Shown piece after piece: positions 1-11,946 of a DNA stretch of 64,000 bases. Position numbers and translations under genes: made by a program. Position 1 is the stretch's first letter, and each line of letters opens with the position of its first letter. Under the pieces are notes generated by a model. The model did not search any database and was not told the origin of the DNA. It was given only the letters and a program-made list of their open reading frames with translations. The stretch is from positions 1-64,000 of the forward strand of contig JAKUCV010003673.1 of the NCBI GenBank assembly GCA_028386065.3, written 5' to 3'. Source of the stretch: Turnera subulata (lineage: Eukaryota > Streptophyta > Magnoliopsida > Malpighiales > Passifloraceae).

Positions 1-31
1 TGAACTTCAAACCATTTGGCAGTAGCTCAAA

Positions 32-440
32 AACATCGATGTTGGACATTAAAACATCGATGTTTTGAGTACTTGAAAGTTCAATATCTTGGCAGTAGCA
101 TTATAACATCGATGTTTAACATTTAAACATCGATGTTTGGGTCCTGGAACTCAAGAACATCGATGTTGACACTCAAACATCGATGTTGTTGGAGCTCTGA
201 AACTCAAACCAATTTGGCCGAGCTCAAATAACATCGATGTTTAACACTTAAACATCAATGTTGTTGAGTGGTTGCATGAGAACATCGATGTTGGTCACAC
301 AACATCGATGTTGTTGTGATTCAGCCGAGGCACACTTCATCAAAACATTGATGTTTGTCTCACAACATCGATGTTATGAAGATTTTTCCAAGGCCAATCC
401 TCATGCCAACATCGATGTTTGTCACACCAACATCGATGTT
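32..440. repeat. Array of 7 pairs of the palindrome AACATCGATGTT
   Basis: Fourteen copies start at 32, 53, 105, 126, 156, 176, 230, 251, 281, 301, 344, 364, 408 and 429. Twelve are perfect; 251 and 344 have one mismatch each. Members of a pair start 20-21 bp apart and successive pairs 51, 63-64 or 73-74 bp apart. Spacers often contain GGCAGTAG or GCCGAG. The short open frame at 258-449 is only the repeat read through (His-Arg-Cys, Asn-Ile-Asp-Val) and is not a gene. Same motif as the arrays near 45.3, 48.1 and 51.1 kb. Confidence 0.95.
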
Positions 441-880
441 ATGGCCTAAACTTGCTTGAATGACAATCGTTTGATACACAAACCGACACTCGGTTTTTCT
501 TAGTCGAACCCTTCAACCTACTGCCATAAACATCTTGATTGATATCTCATACCAATCAAGTGCTTGTTGTCAAAACACTTTTGACAAATCAATCTCAACA
601 ACTTATGTATCACATATACACAATTGAAGACAATATGGCATGATCATGCTTTATCACATAAAACATATCATGCATATTTACTCAAAACATACCAAATAGA
701 TGCACATATTTGCATGGCAAATCATATATACCAAAACAAACTCAGCATATCATTTGATAATACAAAACAACAACATGTTCAAAATCACTTAGCATATCAC
801 ATACACAAAATGATTCCTACACATGCTAGGATGATCATATCACATATGCATCGCTTATACGGTTTAGAGCTTCACAAGAA

Positions 881-893
881 GGCTCCGCTACCA
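881..893 (-). promoter_or_regulatory. Primer binding site TGGTAGCGGAGCC
   Basis: Directly downstream of the minus-strand LTR end. It resembles the initiator Met-tRNA site TGGTATCAGAGC but differs at two positions. The same variant sits next to the LTRs at 46558 and 62662. Confidence 0.75.
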
Positions 894-894
894 C

Positions 895-2116
895 TGTAAG
901 TTTCCGTAATCTATATGACACTCATATACAACATCGAATGCACAGCGGAAGCAAGGAAACTTAACCAAGAACCAAGTGATGCATCATAAACCGTATAACA
1001 ATTTTTACATACCTGGAGTATTAGGATCTTTCACCTAAATGCTGGATGGAATCAGCAAGAGCAAGACAACGGCCTGGCTCCTCTACGGTATCCACATGAA
1101 CCGTGATTGGCTTGAAATCGTCCTACGAATCAAACCTCGAGCACTCCCGGACTGGGTGCTAGCAGCAGTAAACCGGCCCTGGTTCAACCATGGTCCAACC
1201 ACGGTCCAACCACACCCGGTCCAACCATAGTCCAACCACGGTTCGACCATCTGCTCGAATCATCGGTTCTATGTGTGTGACCCAGTAGGCACTTGTAACG
1301 TCCGGCAATAATTGTAAAATTCTCATTTTACAATTATAAGCAAAGAGCGGCGTCTAGCAACACATCATTGCTACCCGAACGACAAGATCAGTACTGATTC
1401 TCTATGCCTCGGAATATGTCATCGTCCCTTCGTCCCATTATCTAGATCAAACACGAGACATGGAATATGTCAATCTCGTATATGTTTAATCTATGTTTCT
1501 TGATCCCCGAGTTAACTGTATAAAACGGATACCCGTGATATCACCATATCACCTAATCCGAGCATGGCCATGCATTTAACAGTTCAACTCTATCAAGAAA
1601 CCATACGATAATATACCCGTTATATGGGTCGGACGAATCCCCTCTTGATCAATCAAAACCCACTACATACTCGGCATATACCCAATGATTACCCTTATGT
1701 CCACCCAGTTACGGATGACTAGGAATAATATCAAAGTACATGATTCATATGTTGGATACCTTGACGATCTCAGGTCGGAGGACAATTACATCTATAAGAA
1801 CCACTAATGACATACATATAACGTTCCATGTAGGGTTCTTATGTGGGTCGGTCCAGTCCACAAGTTCTCCAACTTGTACCCGTATGTAGAATTCATATCA
1901 CATATGCAATTCTCAACATACGCTAGTCTTAATTTATTATTACAACCCATCCGTAATAATAATCGACTAGGGACATTTAAGAATATGAAATATTCTAGGG
2001 TTATAAGTATGTGCAAGCATTTATCTCATAAACGATACTTATTGGAATAACCTTAATGTGTATACATGACAACAAATAATCATCCATGATTGGCTTTTGG
2101 GCATATTACACTAACA
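895..2116 (-). repeat. Long terminal repeat (5' LTR of the minus-strand element)
   Basis: 1222 bp, starting TGTTAG and ending TTACA on the minus strand. The left limit is fixed by the adjacent primer site and the right limit by the match with 34064-34304, which stops at the same ACTAACA end. The other LTR lies outside the window, so a target-site duplication cannot be tested. Confidence 0.7.
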
Positions 2117-2420
2117 TTAAGACCCCCTGGGTCCAAGCTAGCAATAAGACCCCCTGGGACCAGGTCCACACGACCTCCTTACTCCTATAAATACACACAA
2201 GCTAGCTATAGCAAAGGTACGCAAACATAATTTGCAACTCCTCTCTCTCTCTCTCCCTCTTGAGAACTAAAAGTCAAGTTCTAACTTAGGCATCGGAGTA
2301 CCTCCGGGGTCACACACACTGGACACCCCCGCTGTCCTTTTTTCTTTTCTCTCTCTTGTCTTGCAGGCATCAGAGCTTCACACTCTTGCCACGTTGTGGC
2401 ATCATTCACCAGGTAAATTT
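2117..2420 (+). mobile_element. Ty3/gypsy (Tat-like) LTR 3'-end fragment
   Basis: Holds a TATA-like CCTATAAATA, a CT microsatellite (about 2239-2260), and the run ACTTAGGCATCGGAGTACC followed by a CACACACTGGACACCCCC block. This wording is familiar from the R-U5 part of plant Tat/Ogre-type LTRs. No internal region follows. Assignment is by recognition only. Confidence 0.45.
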
Positions 2421-2719
2421 CCCGATTTATCAAGAACAGTATCCATCTTCTTGATGGTCATTACAATATTCACCATTTGGTGGTCATACAACTTCCACCT
2501 TTTGGTGGTCATATTTTTTTTAAATTTTTCTCAAAGATCTGCAGGATCTATTTTCAGTAAGACTTCCAGTCTCTGCTTTATTTTCCTTTTTATTACGTCT
2601 TCGAGACGATTTGCATTTAAATGCATTCAATGCCCATAACAAATTTCTTCCGGAAAAATTTTAAGGGCCTCGAACATTTGTAATATAATTCCAAAGTTAA
2701 ATAAATAAAAGATTTAAAT

Positions 2720-2995
2720 AAAATAAATGAACATAGGCTTTTTATTAATTAGCCCAATTAAAATAAATGACTGAAAATGAAATATAATGGGCCTTTGTAC
2801 GAGCCCAATCAAAACGTAAATTAAAGCAAGAAAATGAATATAATGGGCATTGTCATAGCCCAATAAATAACCAAAAAATAAAATGTGATGGGCCTTGTAC
2901 AAACTCAAATAAAACATAAATGAAATAAAAGCAAAAAATTAAATGCAGTGGGCCTATTAACAGCCCAATCATAATGTAAATAAAAACATAAAATA
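2720..2995. repeat. Degenerate tandem repeat with TGGGC...GCCCA stem-loops
   Basis: About five units of 55-60 bp in AT-rich DNA. Most contain TGGGCCT or TGGGCAT followed 6-8 bases later by AGCCCAAT, so each unit can form a small hairpin. The unit near 2891 has lost the second arm (ACTCAAAT). No gene seen. Confidence 0.6.
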
Positions 2996-4670
2996 TGCTT
3001 ACTCGATAAATCTTTCAGCTATATAAATACTATATATGTATAATAGAAAATGTTTAAAGTAGTAATAAGAAAAGGTTTAGAAAGATTGTCTTGATAAGGT
3101 AGAGACTCGTGCTGATAACGTGTTATAAAATTGGGGGAGATTTTCACTATTTGATGGAATAATACAAACTTGATCAAACTTGATCAAGGTAATAAAACAA
3201 CTTTGTGGGAAATAATAAAACTTTAATAGTAATGAAAATGGAGGATAATTATATTAATAATGGAGAGAGCAAAAGAGATGTGTATGAAAAATTTGGAGAG
3301 AGTGAGTTTATGGTGATCAAAGGTGTGTGTGTATGGAAATGAAGGGGGTATTTATAGGTAAAAATGGGAGGATAAAAACAAATGAGAATGATTAATTTAA
3401 TAAGATAAAATCAAAAGGATATTAAGTAAAGGAAGATGGTATTAAGATTAGGATAAAGAGAATTATGGTGAGTAAATGGCCAAATGGATGAATCCAATTG
3501 GATGTTAGGTTGAGGAATAAAATATTTACCGAAGATAAATATAGATACGGTAAAAACGAATTTTACTGTATAGTAACAATGACATTCACCATAATTTATT
3601 TACAACATAAACGACAGAAAAGGATCACAGGCCCGCGAATTAAGTCGAGGAAATGTAGTTCAATAGGAACTTGTTCCTTTGTTTTATTATTTAAAAAGGA
3701 CAGTCCAGGGTTTGTTTGGAGAGTTATATATCGGTTTTAATCATAAAAACGAGGCTAGGAGCACCCAGCTGATGCAGCATCGCCCATGGATTGTGGGGTT
3801 TATTTGATTATCCATTATGGCTCCTCTTGATGATTTTGAACCTAATCAAGCACCAAGACCAGTTCAATCCTCCTTTTCAATTTTTACCCTCCTTGTCTTG
3901 AATCTTAATGTATTGACAATGGTTAAGACTTGAGAGGTTTTTGTCTAATTAATTTGAGTGAGAATAGGATAAGATGTTAATGGAAAAATTCCATATTGAC
4001 CGCCTAAAAGACTGAAGTTAGACTCTGAAGAAAAATAGCTTGGGTTGAAATATTAGGTTATTCTAGAAATTGTAGAGAACTAATGGGACCGCAGACGACG
4101 TGGACGATGGACTTTGGAGCAGGACAACAAAAAAAAAAGGTGTTTAGCCAATTTTGAACGAGTTTCATTTCATCGCCAAAAAAGAATATACTTTGAAATT
4201 GAATGAGTTAATGGATCAATCAATAATTCGAAGTAATTAAAGAGAAATAATTAGGCGAGTGGATTAATGGGAACGCAATCTTCTCTTTAAGTTCCGGCAA
4301 AGACTTACCGGAACTCCATGGTGCAAGCCTTCAATTCGTAGCAACTTAAAAACTGGTAACCTCATTTCTTATCAGAAGAAACAAAAAAAAAAATGTAACC
4401 TGAAAAGAGAATGAATGCTTAGGATTCCAGACCAGTCCCATAATTGGCCCTTTTTCTTCTTTAATTAATTCCCATTTTTTAATCTATTAGGTATGGGGAC
4501 TAATTTGGATCATGTACTTTGTTTTAGCCAATGAGTCTTTCAATAAAAATTTTGTCATATGTAAATACTCCAACTCGGACTTTATTTTAAATAATACCAA
4601 ATCACCATCACCACTTGAATCAATACATATTGATTCTTTAATTCGCATGAAACCATTTATAAATACTACT
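2996..4670. other. Intergenic, AT-rich, no gene recognised
   Basis: Contains a TGATAACGTGTTATAAAA run (about 3112) followed by A/G-rich sequence with GTATTTATAGG (about 3350). This may be the 5' end of an unclassified repeat. A 3498-3740 open frame shows no recognisable domain and is not accepted as a gene. The rest is low-complexity AT-rich sequence. Confidence 0.5.
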
Positions 4671-5974
4671 ACGTACTAGTATTTCCTCAGACAATTGTGT
4701 CGGATTTTTTTTCTTGTTTTTTGTAGTTTCAAGTTGGAATCTTCATTGAGAGATGCGAGCATGGGCATGTACACTGTTACACGCACCGACTCGGATTAAT
4801 TTATATTGGCTTCCCATAAAAAAAATGTAAAAACAGATTAGTAACTTAATCAAATGCACATGAAGTAAGTGCATAAGCTCATGATTATTATAGACATACG
4901 TACTAGTATATTTTAGACACTTGGAAGTTGGAATAATATAATTTTTGCCGACATTTTGTCATTTGGCGAGGCAGCCATATTCGCGGACTTTAATTAATGT
5001 ACTTATCCGTCTTAGGAGGATTATACAATTCTGGGGTGTACACGTACTACTCGAACATGTTGACATCTATAGTGCTTAACCAAGTCATTAATTAATTGTT
5101 AATCATGGCTGAAGACGCAATCAATTGAGATTTCACTTGACGGTGGCTTTTCTTGACATCTTTCGAATCCTTAGGATAACATTAAGTTTTCCTGTCCGTT
5201 AATGTCCCCTTCACACCAGCCTTATTATTATTACAAAGCTTAATATCTAGACCCTTCTACAGGAGAAAGGACAAACTTGACATAATAAGATATTTATTTT
5301 CTCCGTGAAATTTTCTTCCTCGATAATGCTGTAGCTGCACCAACTGCTTCAATATTTTTCTTGGTTTTCGAAGGGAAATGCAAAAGAAAAAACGAAAAAA
5401 TTCCTTTTTATTGTTACAGCACGGATTATATAAATGTTCTTTAATTTCCACTTGGCAACAAGACAGCTTATCCTTTCTTTCTTTTTGAACTTGACAGCTT
5501 ATCCTTTCTATGATTTTGGTTCTCCATCTCTTTCAATTATCTCAAAATTCTCAATGTTTTTTTTTTTTTTATATCAAGGGTATGGGGGTTCGAAGACAAA
5601 AACCTTGATGATTTTGGGACGAGGAACTGCAATAAATGTTTTTCAGTTTCGTATTTGACAGCAGCTATTATAAGGTAGTATGGTCACACTCAAGGTTACT
5701 AAACCCGGCCCCGCTATTAACCCGTTTCAGTGGCTGGGTCGCATGGAGTTTAACCAGGTGTGACCGGTATTAGATTTAATAGTAAAAATATATAATTTTT
5801 TTAGCAAAGGTCCAACTAAAGTTCTGATCATGGTCTAACAGAGACAAAGTTTTGAAATTTTTCACTTTTGGCCCAGAAACAACCAGAAATAGATTAATAA
5901 CATTTAGACAAGTTATTTTAGTTTTGAAATTTTTCACTTTTAGACAAGTTATTTTTAGTTTTTATAACATTTTT

Positions 5975-6120
5975 TTTTCCATCTACTCTTCGGAGCTTTG
6001 TCCCGACTAAGTCGCATACCTGAGTATAGCGGGCGAGTCTTCCAATGAGAATTTTTTAAATACACGAGAACTCAAATTCAAAACTTAAACTAAATTGTTT
6101 ATCACTTGGATCAACCAAAC
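5975..6120 (-). mobile_element. SINE-like element (minus strand)
   Basis: On the minus strand, a box A-like TGGTTGATCCAAGTG and a box B-like GAATTTGAGTTC lie about 40 bp apart, followed by a body ending in AAAGCTCCGAAGAG. The same family is seen at 10205-10378. The host segments are not interrupted at the same point, so the insertions look independent. Confidence 0.45.
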
Positions 6121-8166
6121 ATTTTACAAGTAATAAAAATTTAGAAGTTAATTTTATTACAAATTACTATATTTCAAATCAGGAATAGCTGAAAGTCCTC
6201 CTAATCAAGTATACGTGACAAGCATAGATCGACTAGCCTAAAGAAAAGAAGAAACCAAGAAACCCAAATTACAACAAAGAAAATCGGTGTAAGATCTAAC
6301 TGCACTTTTCACTACCGGGCTACACTATCATATTCCCGTGGTCGCAAAGTAACTTTTTACCTTCAAATTGCTAGCAAAAATGTCTGGGAAGCAGCATTCC
6401 AAGACCGAGAATGCAGTCAATGCACGAAATTGAACTAAAATGTAGTTGCTTTAATTTAAAACTGATGTGAAAGAAAGAGACATTATCTACCTCTTCTTGA
6501 TCACAAAGAATTACCATTGCAGCCTCCAATAATCTTCTTTGCAGTCAATTTTGACAAAATGAGTAGGATTCATTTATAATTAAATTAGCTGATATCAGCT
6601 TTAAGTAGGTAATTTGTCTAAACTTGCATCTTTTCATTTAAGACAAAAGGAAAAAACGGATCCTTTCATATTAATGGGATATTCCATTTTTTTATCAACT
6701 CATTGCCAATTCCCACTTGTACTGATCACTTTACCTCTTATCAAGCTTTCTGAATTGTTCGTTTTCTTTTGATTTTGTAGGCCATGATTGAAACTCGAAC
6801 ATAAAACCTTTTGAGTTTTGAATATAGACTTTTTCTACTTGAGCTACAACATATTATTTTTTTTTTTTAAGAATATCTCCAAAGAAGATGAGAGCAATTG
6901 TAACCCATCCCATATTTCTACTTATTTCTAAATGGTATATAACGGAATTAGGGAAATTCTAATATAACTAACTTGAAAATAAAATTTTTAAAAACCCTGT
7001 AAATCTATCTAGGTATCACAATCCACCAAGGTAAATGTTTCGGTTCGGTACCCAAACTTTTTCACACATAGCAACCCTATAGAATAAAAATACATATCAA
7101 ATTCTTTTGTTTAAACAAAAAAGTCATTGTACCTATAAGGTGGGGGAAAAGCATTGTATTTGAATACCCAAAGACGCTATCGTGGGAAGACTTAACTAGT
7201 CGAAAACTCTTCACGGTATTGTCACCAAAGTGAATTCTCTATGACCAAAAAAAGGGTAAGTCATAAATAAGTCTTAAATTGCATTGATATCAATTCTCAA
7301 AAAAAAAAAAAGTTGCATTGAAATCGATTGATAAGGATTGGGATCGACTTGTTTATATTAAATCCGATGCGTTCGGTAATGGTGGAGCTGGTGTTCGATG
7401 AAATTTCTTTTGTGTATTGAATATTGAATAGGGTTTGTTCTAGAATCTGGAGAACATTTGGCCATGGAATTTAGACAATTCGAACTGCATAAATGGGAAG
7501 AAGATTCGGGTTACATGAGTTTAAATATAAGATAATACTAATGAATAAGTCAGTTTTAAACTGTAAGTAGTGTTCATATCTCATGTCATCGATAATTTTG
7601 CTGGGAAGAATTAATAATGAAATGAATAATCTGAGTCACAAGTGAACAAACAATTTTCAAGCGGACTTGGACAAAATTTCAAGTTGATACAATTCCAACC
7701 AAACTTTTTTGCGTTTGGGTTTGCGACTTTGTGAGTATAAAAGAGTTAAATTAAGAATTGAATACTAATTAAGAGCAAATATTAGTAACAGGAACCGATT
7801 AGTGGGGCGTTTAACATAATTCAAAATGGAAATATTAGGATGTTCAATGAAATTTTTTCTGATTTTTTTTTTTTTGAGAACTTACATAATATTCTGATTA
7901 AAACGAAATGAATAGTCACTTTGAGAGCATTAAGAAAATGTAGGAAATGATGCCCAAATCTGAAAAATTAAGTACCAGTAGCTTTTTGGTAAACAATGGT
8001 GGGCTTAGTACAGCACATGGAGATCCGAAGTGGGGACTTTATTGGTTTTATAGAATGCCATTTCATTGACTTGTATTCCAACTACCAGGTCTTTTATTAA
8101 AAGCACACTTGTGCCTGATTCATATTTGAACAAAGATCATATCGAAAGAAGAAGCTCAGTGGAGCC

Positions 8167-8173
8167 TATAAAT
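8167..8173 (+). promoter_or_regulatory. TATA box of PR-10 gene 1
   Basis: TATAAAT in CCTATAAATACCAC, 115 bp before the ATG. The same block precedes copies 2 (13701), 3 (20552) and the remnant at 33723. The upstream GATCATATCGAAAGA block is also shared. Confidence 0.8.
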
Positions 8174-8287
8174 ACCACTTGCCAATTCCCATATTCCCAC
8201 ACCACAAAACAAGAGCAAGCAGCCTACTAAGCAAAAAATTCTCTCCTCTTATTTCATTGTGATTACATCTTCTTCCTTTTAAAACCA

Positions 8288-8952
8288 ATGGCAGCTCACA
8301 CATTCACCACTGAATTGACTTCTCCAGTTGCTCCAGCAAGGCTTTTCAATGTGCTAGTCCTTAAATTCGATCATTATGCCCCAATCATTGGTAAAGATGT
8401 ATTCAAGAGTGTAGAAGTAGTTGAAGGAACTGGAGGACCCGGATCCATCGTCAAGATTACTACTACAGACGGTTAGTATATTATACTGCTCAAATTACTA
8501 AACTTTCTTGTATACTTCAAATAATGTTTTAATTTGTATTAATCATATTTGTTTGGCTCTAGCTAGCTTGGACAGTTATCAGAATAAATATTTTGTTCCA
8601 ATTTCTCTTCAATGTCAAGGATTGATTTCATTGACAACACTTTTATATATATTTTTGATTTGCAGGCAAAGTTGCTAAGCAAAGGGTTGATTCAGTTGAT
8701 GCTGCAAACTTTGGTTACACCTACACCCTTCTTGAGCATGAACTTTTTGCTGACAACGTTGAGAAAATCACTTATGAGAACAAGCTTGAGGCTTCTGCTG
8801 ATGGCGGATCCGTTTTCAAGAGGACAGTCTCGGTTTACAAGAAGGCTGGTGCCGATAAGATCGATGAAGAAGCAGTCAAGACCGGCGAAGGATATAACTT
8901 GCAAGTATTCAAGGCCGTCGAAGCCTACCTCTTGGCAAATCCTGATGTCTAA
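8288..8952 (+). CDS. PR-10 / Bet v 1-like protein, copy 1
   Basis: Exons 8288-8471 and 8666-8952; intron 8472-8665 (194 bp, GT-AG) splits the Gly62 codon, at the conserved PR-10 intron position. The product is 156 residues, slightly short for the family (about 155-160). The glycine-rich P-loop is GTGGPG at 47-52 instead of the usual GDGGPG-type loop, and the C-terminal helix carries KAVEAYLLANPDV. PR-10 proteins are small cytosolic proteins with a hydrophobic cavity that binds ligands such as flavonoids or cytokinins. They are commonly induced by pathogens or stress, and several are food or pollen allergens; which ligand or role applies here is not visible. No signal peptide. The ATG is the first after a conserved 5' leader and lies 115 bp past a TATA box. 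Arg68 differs from Ser in copies 2 and 3. Confidence 0.93.
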
Positions 8953-9110
8953 GTCCTGAAAACTTTCCTATATTTTTCTCTTTTTTTTCATAATATCATC
9001 AAATAAGTGTGTAAGGTTTGTGATTTTTGTTATGCTCTCCTTGATGATGGAAGACTACCACAGTACCACTGTATTTGTAAGTCTTTGTGTTCTTCTTTTT
9101 ATCGAGTGAT

Positions 9111-9116
9111 AATAAA
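9111..9116 (+). terminator. Putative poly(A) signal of PR-10 gene 1
   Basis: AATAAA in GAGTGATAATAAATGCG, about 160 bp past the stop codon. The same block follows copy 3 (21502) and, displaced by a solo LTR, copy 2 (about 17347, AATAAG). Confidence 0.5.
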
Positions 9117-10204
9117 TGCGGTTGATGATGTAACAATCACAGTGGAGCTCAATGCTACAATGCATCTTTGCCGTCATATGTTACTGGCATGCATTAATTA
9201 TATTACTATTTTATCTCTAATAACTCATACGATAGATGTTTTTAGAGTTCCATGGACCCCCCTCTGCTGTTTTTCAGTTTTTATTGAATGATGTACTGGG
9301 GCTTCTTGCCCACGAACTGCTACTCTTGCTTAAGCTAATTCAATCAGGGCTTTAGCCCTCCATCTTTACCCAAAAAAAAAAAAAAAAGAGTACCGTGGCT
9401 GGGATGGGTCGGTCGGGGTACGGAGATCGCCGGAGGAGACGGAACAATATTGTTAAAAATTAGGTTTTTCGAAAAAAAAATAGATAGTTATAAAATTATA
9501 ATATTTGGATAATTTGATTGAATTATTAATATTTAGGTATTATAAATATTCATTACTTAACCTATATAAACCCAAACTGTATGAATTAAATCCATCAAGA
9601 ACCAAGTAAAATTTACACCAACCTATTTATACCCAAAATCTATTCATATTAATAAATAAATGGTTACAAATAGGTAACTTAAAATATCTGTCCTTTTTGC
9701 ATCCCTGCTATTTATAAATACTAATATAATATTTTGTCAGACAATTGGGTGGGAAATTTGTGTAGGTTTTTATAGTTTCAAGTTGGAATCTTCACTGAGA
9801 GATGCGAGCATAAGATGTACACCCACCGACTTGGATTAATTAACATTGCTTCCCTAAAAAAATGAAGAAAGAAACTTAATCCGAAGTTTCAATGCACAAA
9901 GTGCATAAATATACCCTCGTGGTTATAGAATAAAATATATATTTTAGAACTGGGATTAATTTATTTTGCCGAGATGTGACACATTTTGTCATTTACTTAG
10001 CATCTTACATGTGGCGAAGCAATCATTCACGGCCTTATTAATTGATGTACTTATCCCTCATAGGGGGATTATACAATTCTGGGCGTACACGTTCTACTTG
10101 AACATTTTGCCATCTATCCAAAAACATTGTTTAGTACTTTGTCGGGGACCAACCAAGCCATTAAGTAGTTGATCGTGGTTGAAGGTGCCTTTTCTTGATA
10201 TCTT

Positions 10205-10378
10205 GTTTTTAGTTTCCTATCCAGTATCCGAAACTTTGTCCTGACTGATACGGATTCGATCCGGGTCATACATTTGGGTATGGTGGGTAATCTCAATAGG
10301 AATTTTTTATGTATGTGATGACTCAAATTCTAGATCTCACCTAAGTAAAACCAAATCGCTTAACACTTCGACCAACTC
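10205..10378 (-). mobile_element. SINE-like element (minus strand)
   Basis: On the minus strand: TTGGTCGAAGTGTTAAGCG (box A-like) and GAATTTGAGTCATCAC (box B-like), then a body matching the 5975-6120 copy and ending in CGGATACTGG. tRNA-derived SINE architecture is inferred from the box spacing. Confidence 0.5.
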
Positions 10379-10633
10379 TTTCAATTCATTTTTCTTGACA
10401 TCTTTTGAATCTTTAGGATAATATTAAGTTTTTCTCTCCCTAAACTTTACTTTCACACCAGTCTTGTTGAGTATGAAACCCACAGGCTCGCGGGAGCAGA
10501 GAAGTTGTCAGGTTGCGTGTTTAAATCCTCGCACCGGAAGTTCTTCACTACTGTTGGGTTAAAAAGCACATGGATAGCCTTGAAGTTTTTAGTTTTGTTG
10601 TATAAGACAACAACTAATATAAGGTAGCCAGTA

Positions 10634-11146
10634 GGGATGGTAACGGGTTGGGTTCTGCGGGGAAGGTTCCCCACCCCACCCCATTTCTAAAATCTTCCAC
10701 CGCTCCCACCCTCGCCGCGGTTTCCTGCTTTTGGAGAAAAATTACCCCGTCCTTGTTCTTCACGAGAACTCTGATGTCTTATATAAAAAATAATTTAACA
10801 TTTATTAAAGTCAATTAATAAACAAGTTTAATTTTTCATGTTTGCTGCATATTAGAATGTGAATATTACAGTATTAGAACAACAAAAATTGCCTTGTGGG
10901 ATTGTGCCAACATCAACAATTGTATCTCAAAAATAACTTGTAATATGTAATGAGACAAAATGACTACAAAAATTTATTTTTTTTATTTTAGCATTTGAGA
11001 TATATACTAACTAATATATGCTTTCAAGAATAATTTTGTATTTTGCATATATCGGGGTCCCGCGGGTCGGAGGTACTCCCTCCCATCCCCATTGCCATTG
11101 GGAGATTTCCCACGAGATCCCGCTAATTTGTTCCCATTGCCATTTA
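10634..11146. mobile_element. Non-autonomous hAT-like element, degenerate
   Basis: The left end GGGATGGTAACGGG and the right end CCCATTGCCAT are inverted to one another. Both are flanked by GC-rich arms (GGTTCCCCACCCC; GGGTCCCGCGGGTCGG) around an AT-rich core without a transposase frame. GGGATGGCAACGGG-type termini are typical of a widespread plant hAT group. Segment A has no such insert here; segment C keeps only the left end (18290-18470). Confidence 0.5.
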
Positions 11147-11623
11147 ACTAGTGTGGTTTTTGTTGAATGAAAGGCTACTCCTTTGAAGTTTGAAGAGAAA
11201 TGGTCCTGACTACAAAGTTTTGGTTCCTCTCAATCTCTCAAAATCTTTTGAGAATTGGCATCCAAACGTTTTATCACGGAACTAATTTATATTTCCAATT
11301 TTTTTTTGTTCAGAACATCCCAGGCAAGTTATTTTGTAGCTTTGACAACATTTTACAAGTAATAAAAAATTAGAAATTAATTTTATTACGAATTAATTAC
11401 TATAAGTCAAAGAATAGCTGAAAGTCCTAATCAAGTATACGAGACAACTGACAAGCATAAATCCAGAAGCCGGTCGTTAGCAATATGTCTTTTTTCTGCC
11501 GGAACATATCATAAGTTAGCAATATGTCTGGGGAGCAGTATTCCAAGTCTGAGAATGCAGTCAATGCACGAAATTGAACTAAAATTATAAATTGCTTTAA
11601 TTTATAAATGGAAGTGAAAACCA

Positions 11624-11946
11624 TCGGGGATGGTGGCCCAGTGGTAAAGTCTTTAGCCTGTCATCTTTAGGATTTGGGTTCGAGTCCCGGCGCTTCCAGT
11701 CAAGTCCCATAATAGTGTGATGTGACCGAATATGGCCTTCCATACTGTGGGGTGGTGGCCGTTTGAGCTCAGGGTCTCCTGGATACTATGACGCGTAGCA
11801 GGCAAGGGTGTCCGCTGGTGTCCCGGTGGGCGGTCTCTCCTATGAGGAGGGTCTAATGCCAGGATGTAACCGGTATTGACCGAGGCCTGGACCGACGGGG
11901 TGATGATAACACCACTTATGCCTTTTTTTTCATCAAAAAAAAAAAA
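11624..11946 (+). mobile_element. tRNA-derived SINE
   Basis: Box A TGGCCCAGTGG at 11634 and box B GGTTCGAGTCC at 11677 form a tRNA-like head. A body of about 240 bp follows and ends in an A-run (11935-11946). The short direct repeat AAGTGAAA flanks it (11612-11619 and 11950-11957), and segment C shows the empty site as GGAAGTGAAAGAAAG. It is not a tRNA gene, as there is no foldable full-length cloverleaf and an unrelated body is attached. Confidence 0.85.

Larger units (their letters stand above)
1..2116 (-). mobile_element. LTR retrotransposon (copia-type), 5' part, minus strand, cut by window edge
   Basis: Read on the minus strand, an LTR beginning TGTTAGTG (plus 2116) and ending CTTACA (plus 895) is followed directly by a primer binding site TGGTAGCGGAGCC (plus 881-893) and then by a long untranslated leader running to the window edge. 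No gag or pol is reached. The leader holds the palindrome array at 32-440. The first 230 bp of this LTR recur at 34064-34304. The copia assignment rests on the Met-tRNA-like primer site and is inferred; no coding domain confirms it. Confidence 0.7.
4670..9370 (+). repeat. Tandem segment A of the PR-10 cluster
   Basis: Sequence from about 4690 (GTTTCAAGTTGGAATCTTCA) to the 3' flank of the first PR-10 gene recurs, diverged and with indels, at about 9740 and 17610. Shared blocks include the AATATGTCTGGG block, the region with TCTTCACGGTATTGTCACCA, and the promoter. The segment ends soon after the gene's poly(A) region. Confidence 0.75.

Noticed and set aside
1..440. CRISPR-like array
   Set aside because: The regular repeats are 12-bp palindromes in pairs inside a plant retroelement leader, with no 23-40 bp repeat, no unique spacers of equal length and no cas genes.
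258..449. Short open frames through the palindrome arrays (also 45342-45651 and 51195-51504)
   Set aside because: They only translate the repeat (Asn-Ile-Asp-Val, His-Arg-Cys, Thr-Ser-Met) and change frame with each spacer.
1804..2050. Opposing short open frames 1804-2016 and 1841-2050
   Set aside because: Both lie inside an LTR, recur in its fragment at 34 kb, and have no recognisable domain.
2361..2639. 92-codon open frame after the gypsy LTR fragment
   Set aside because: Hydrophobic low-complexity translation of TTTGGTGGTCAT-type repeats; no domain and no relation to gag.
11624..11700. tRNA gene
   Set aside because: Box A and box B are present but the sequence continues into a SINE body with an A-tail and direct repeats; not a complete cloverleaf.
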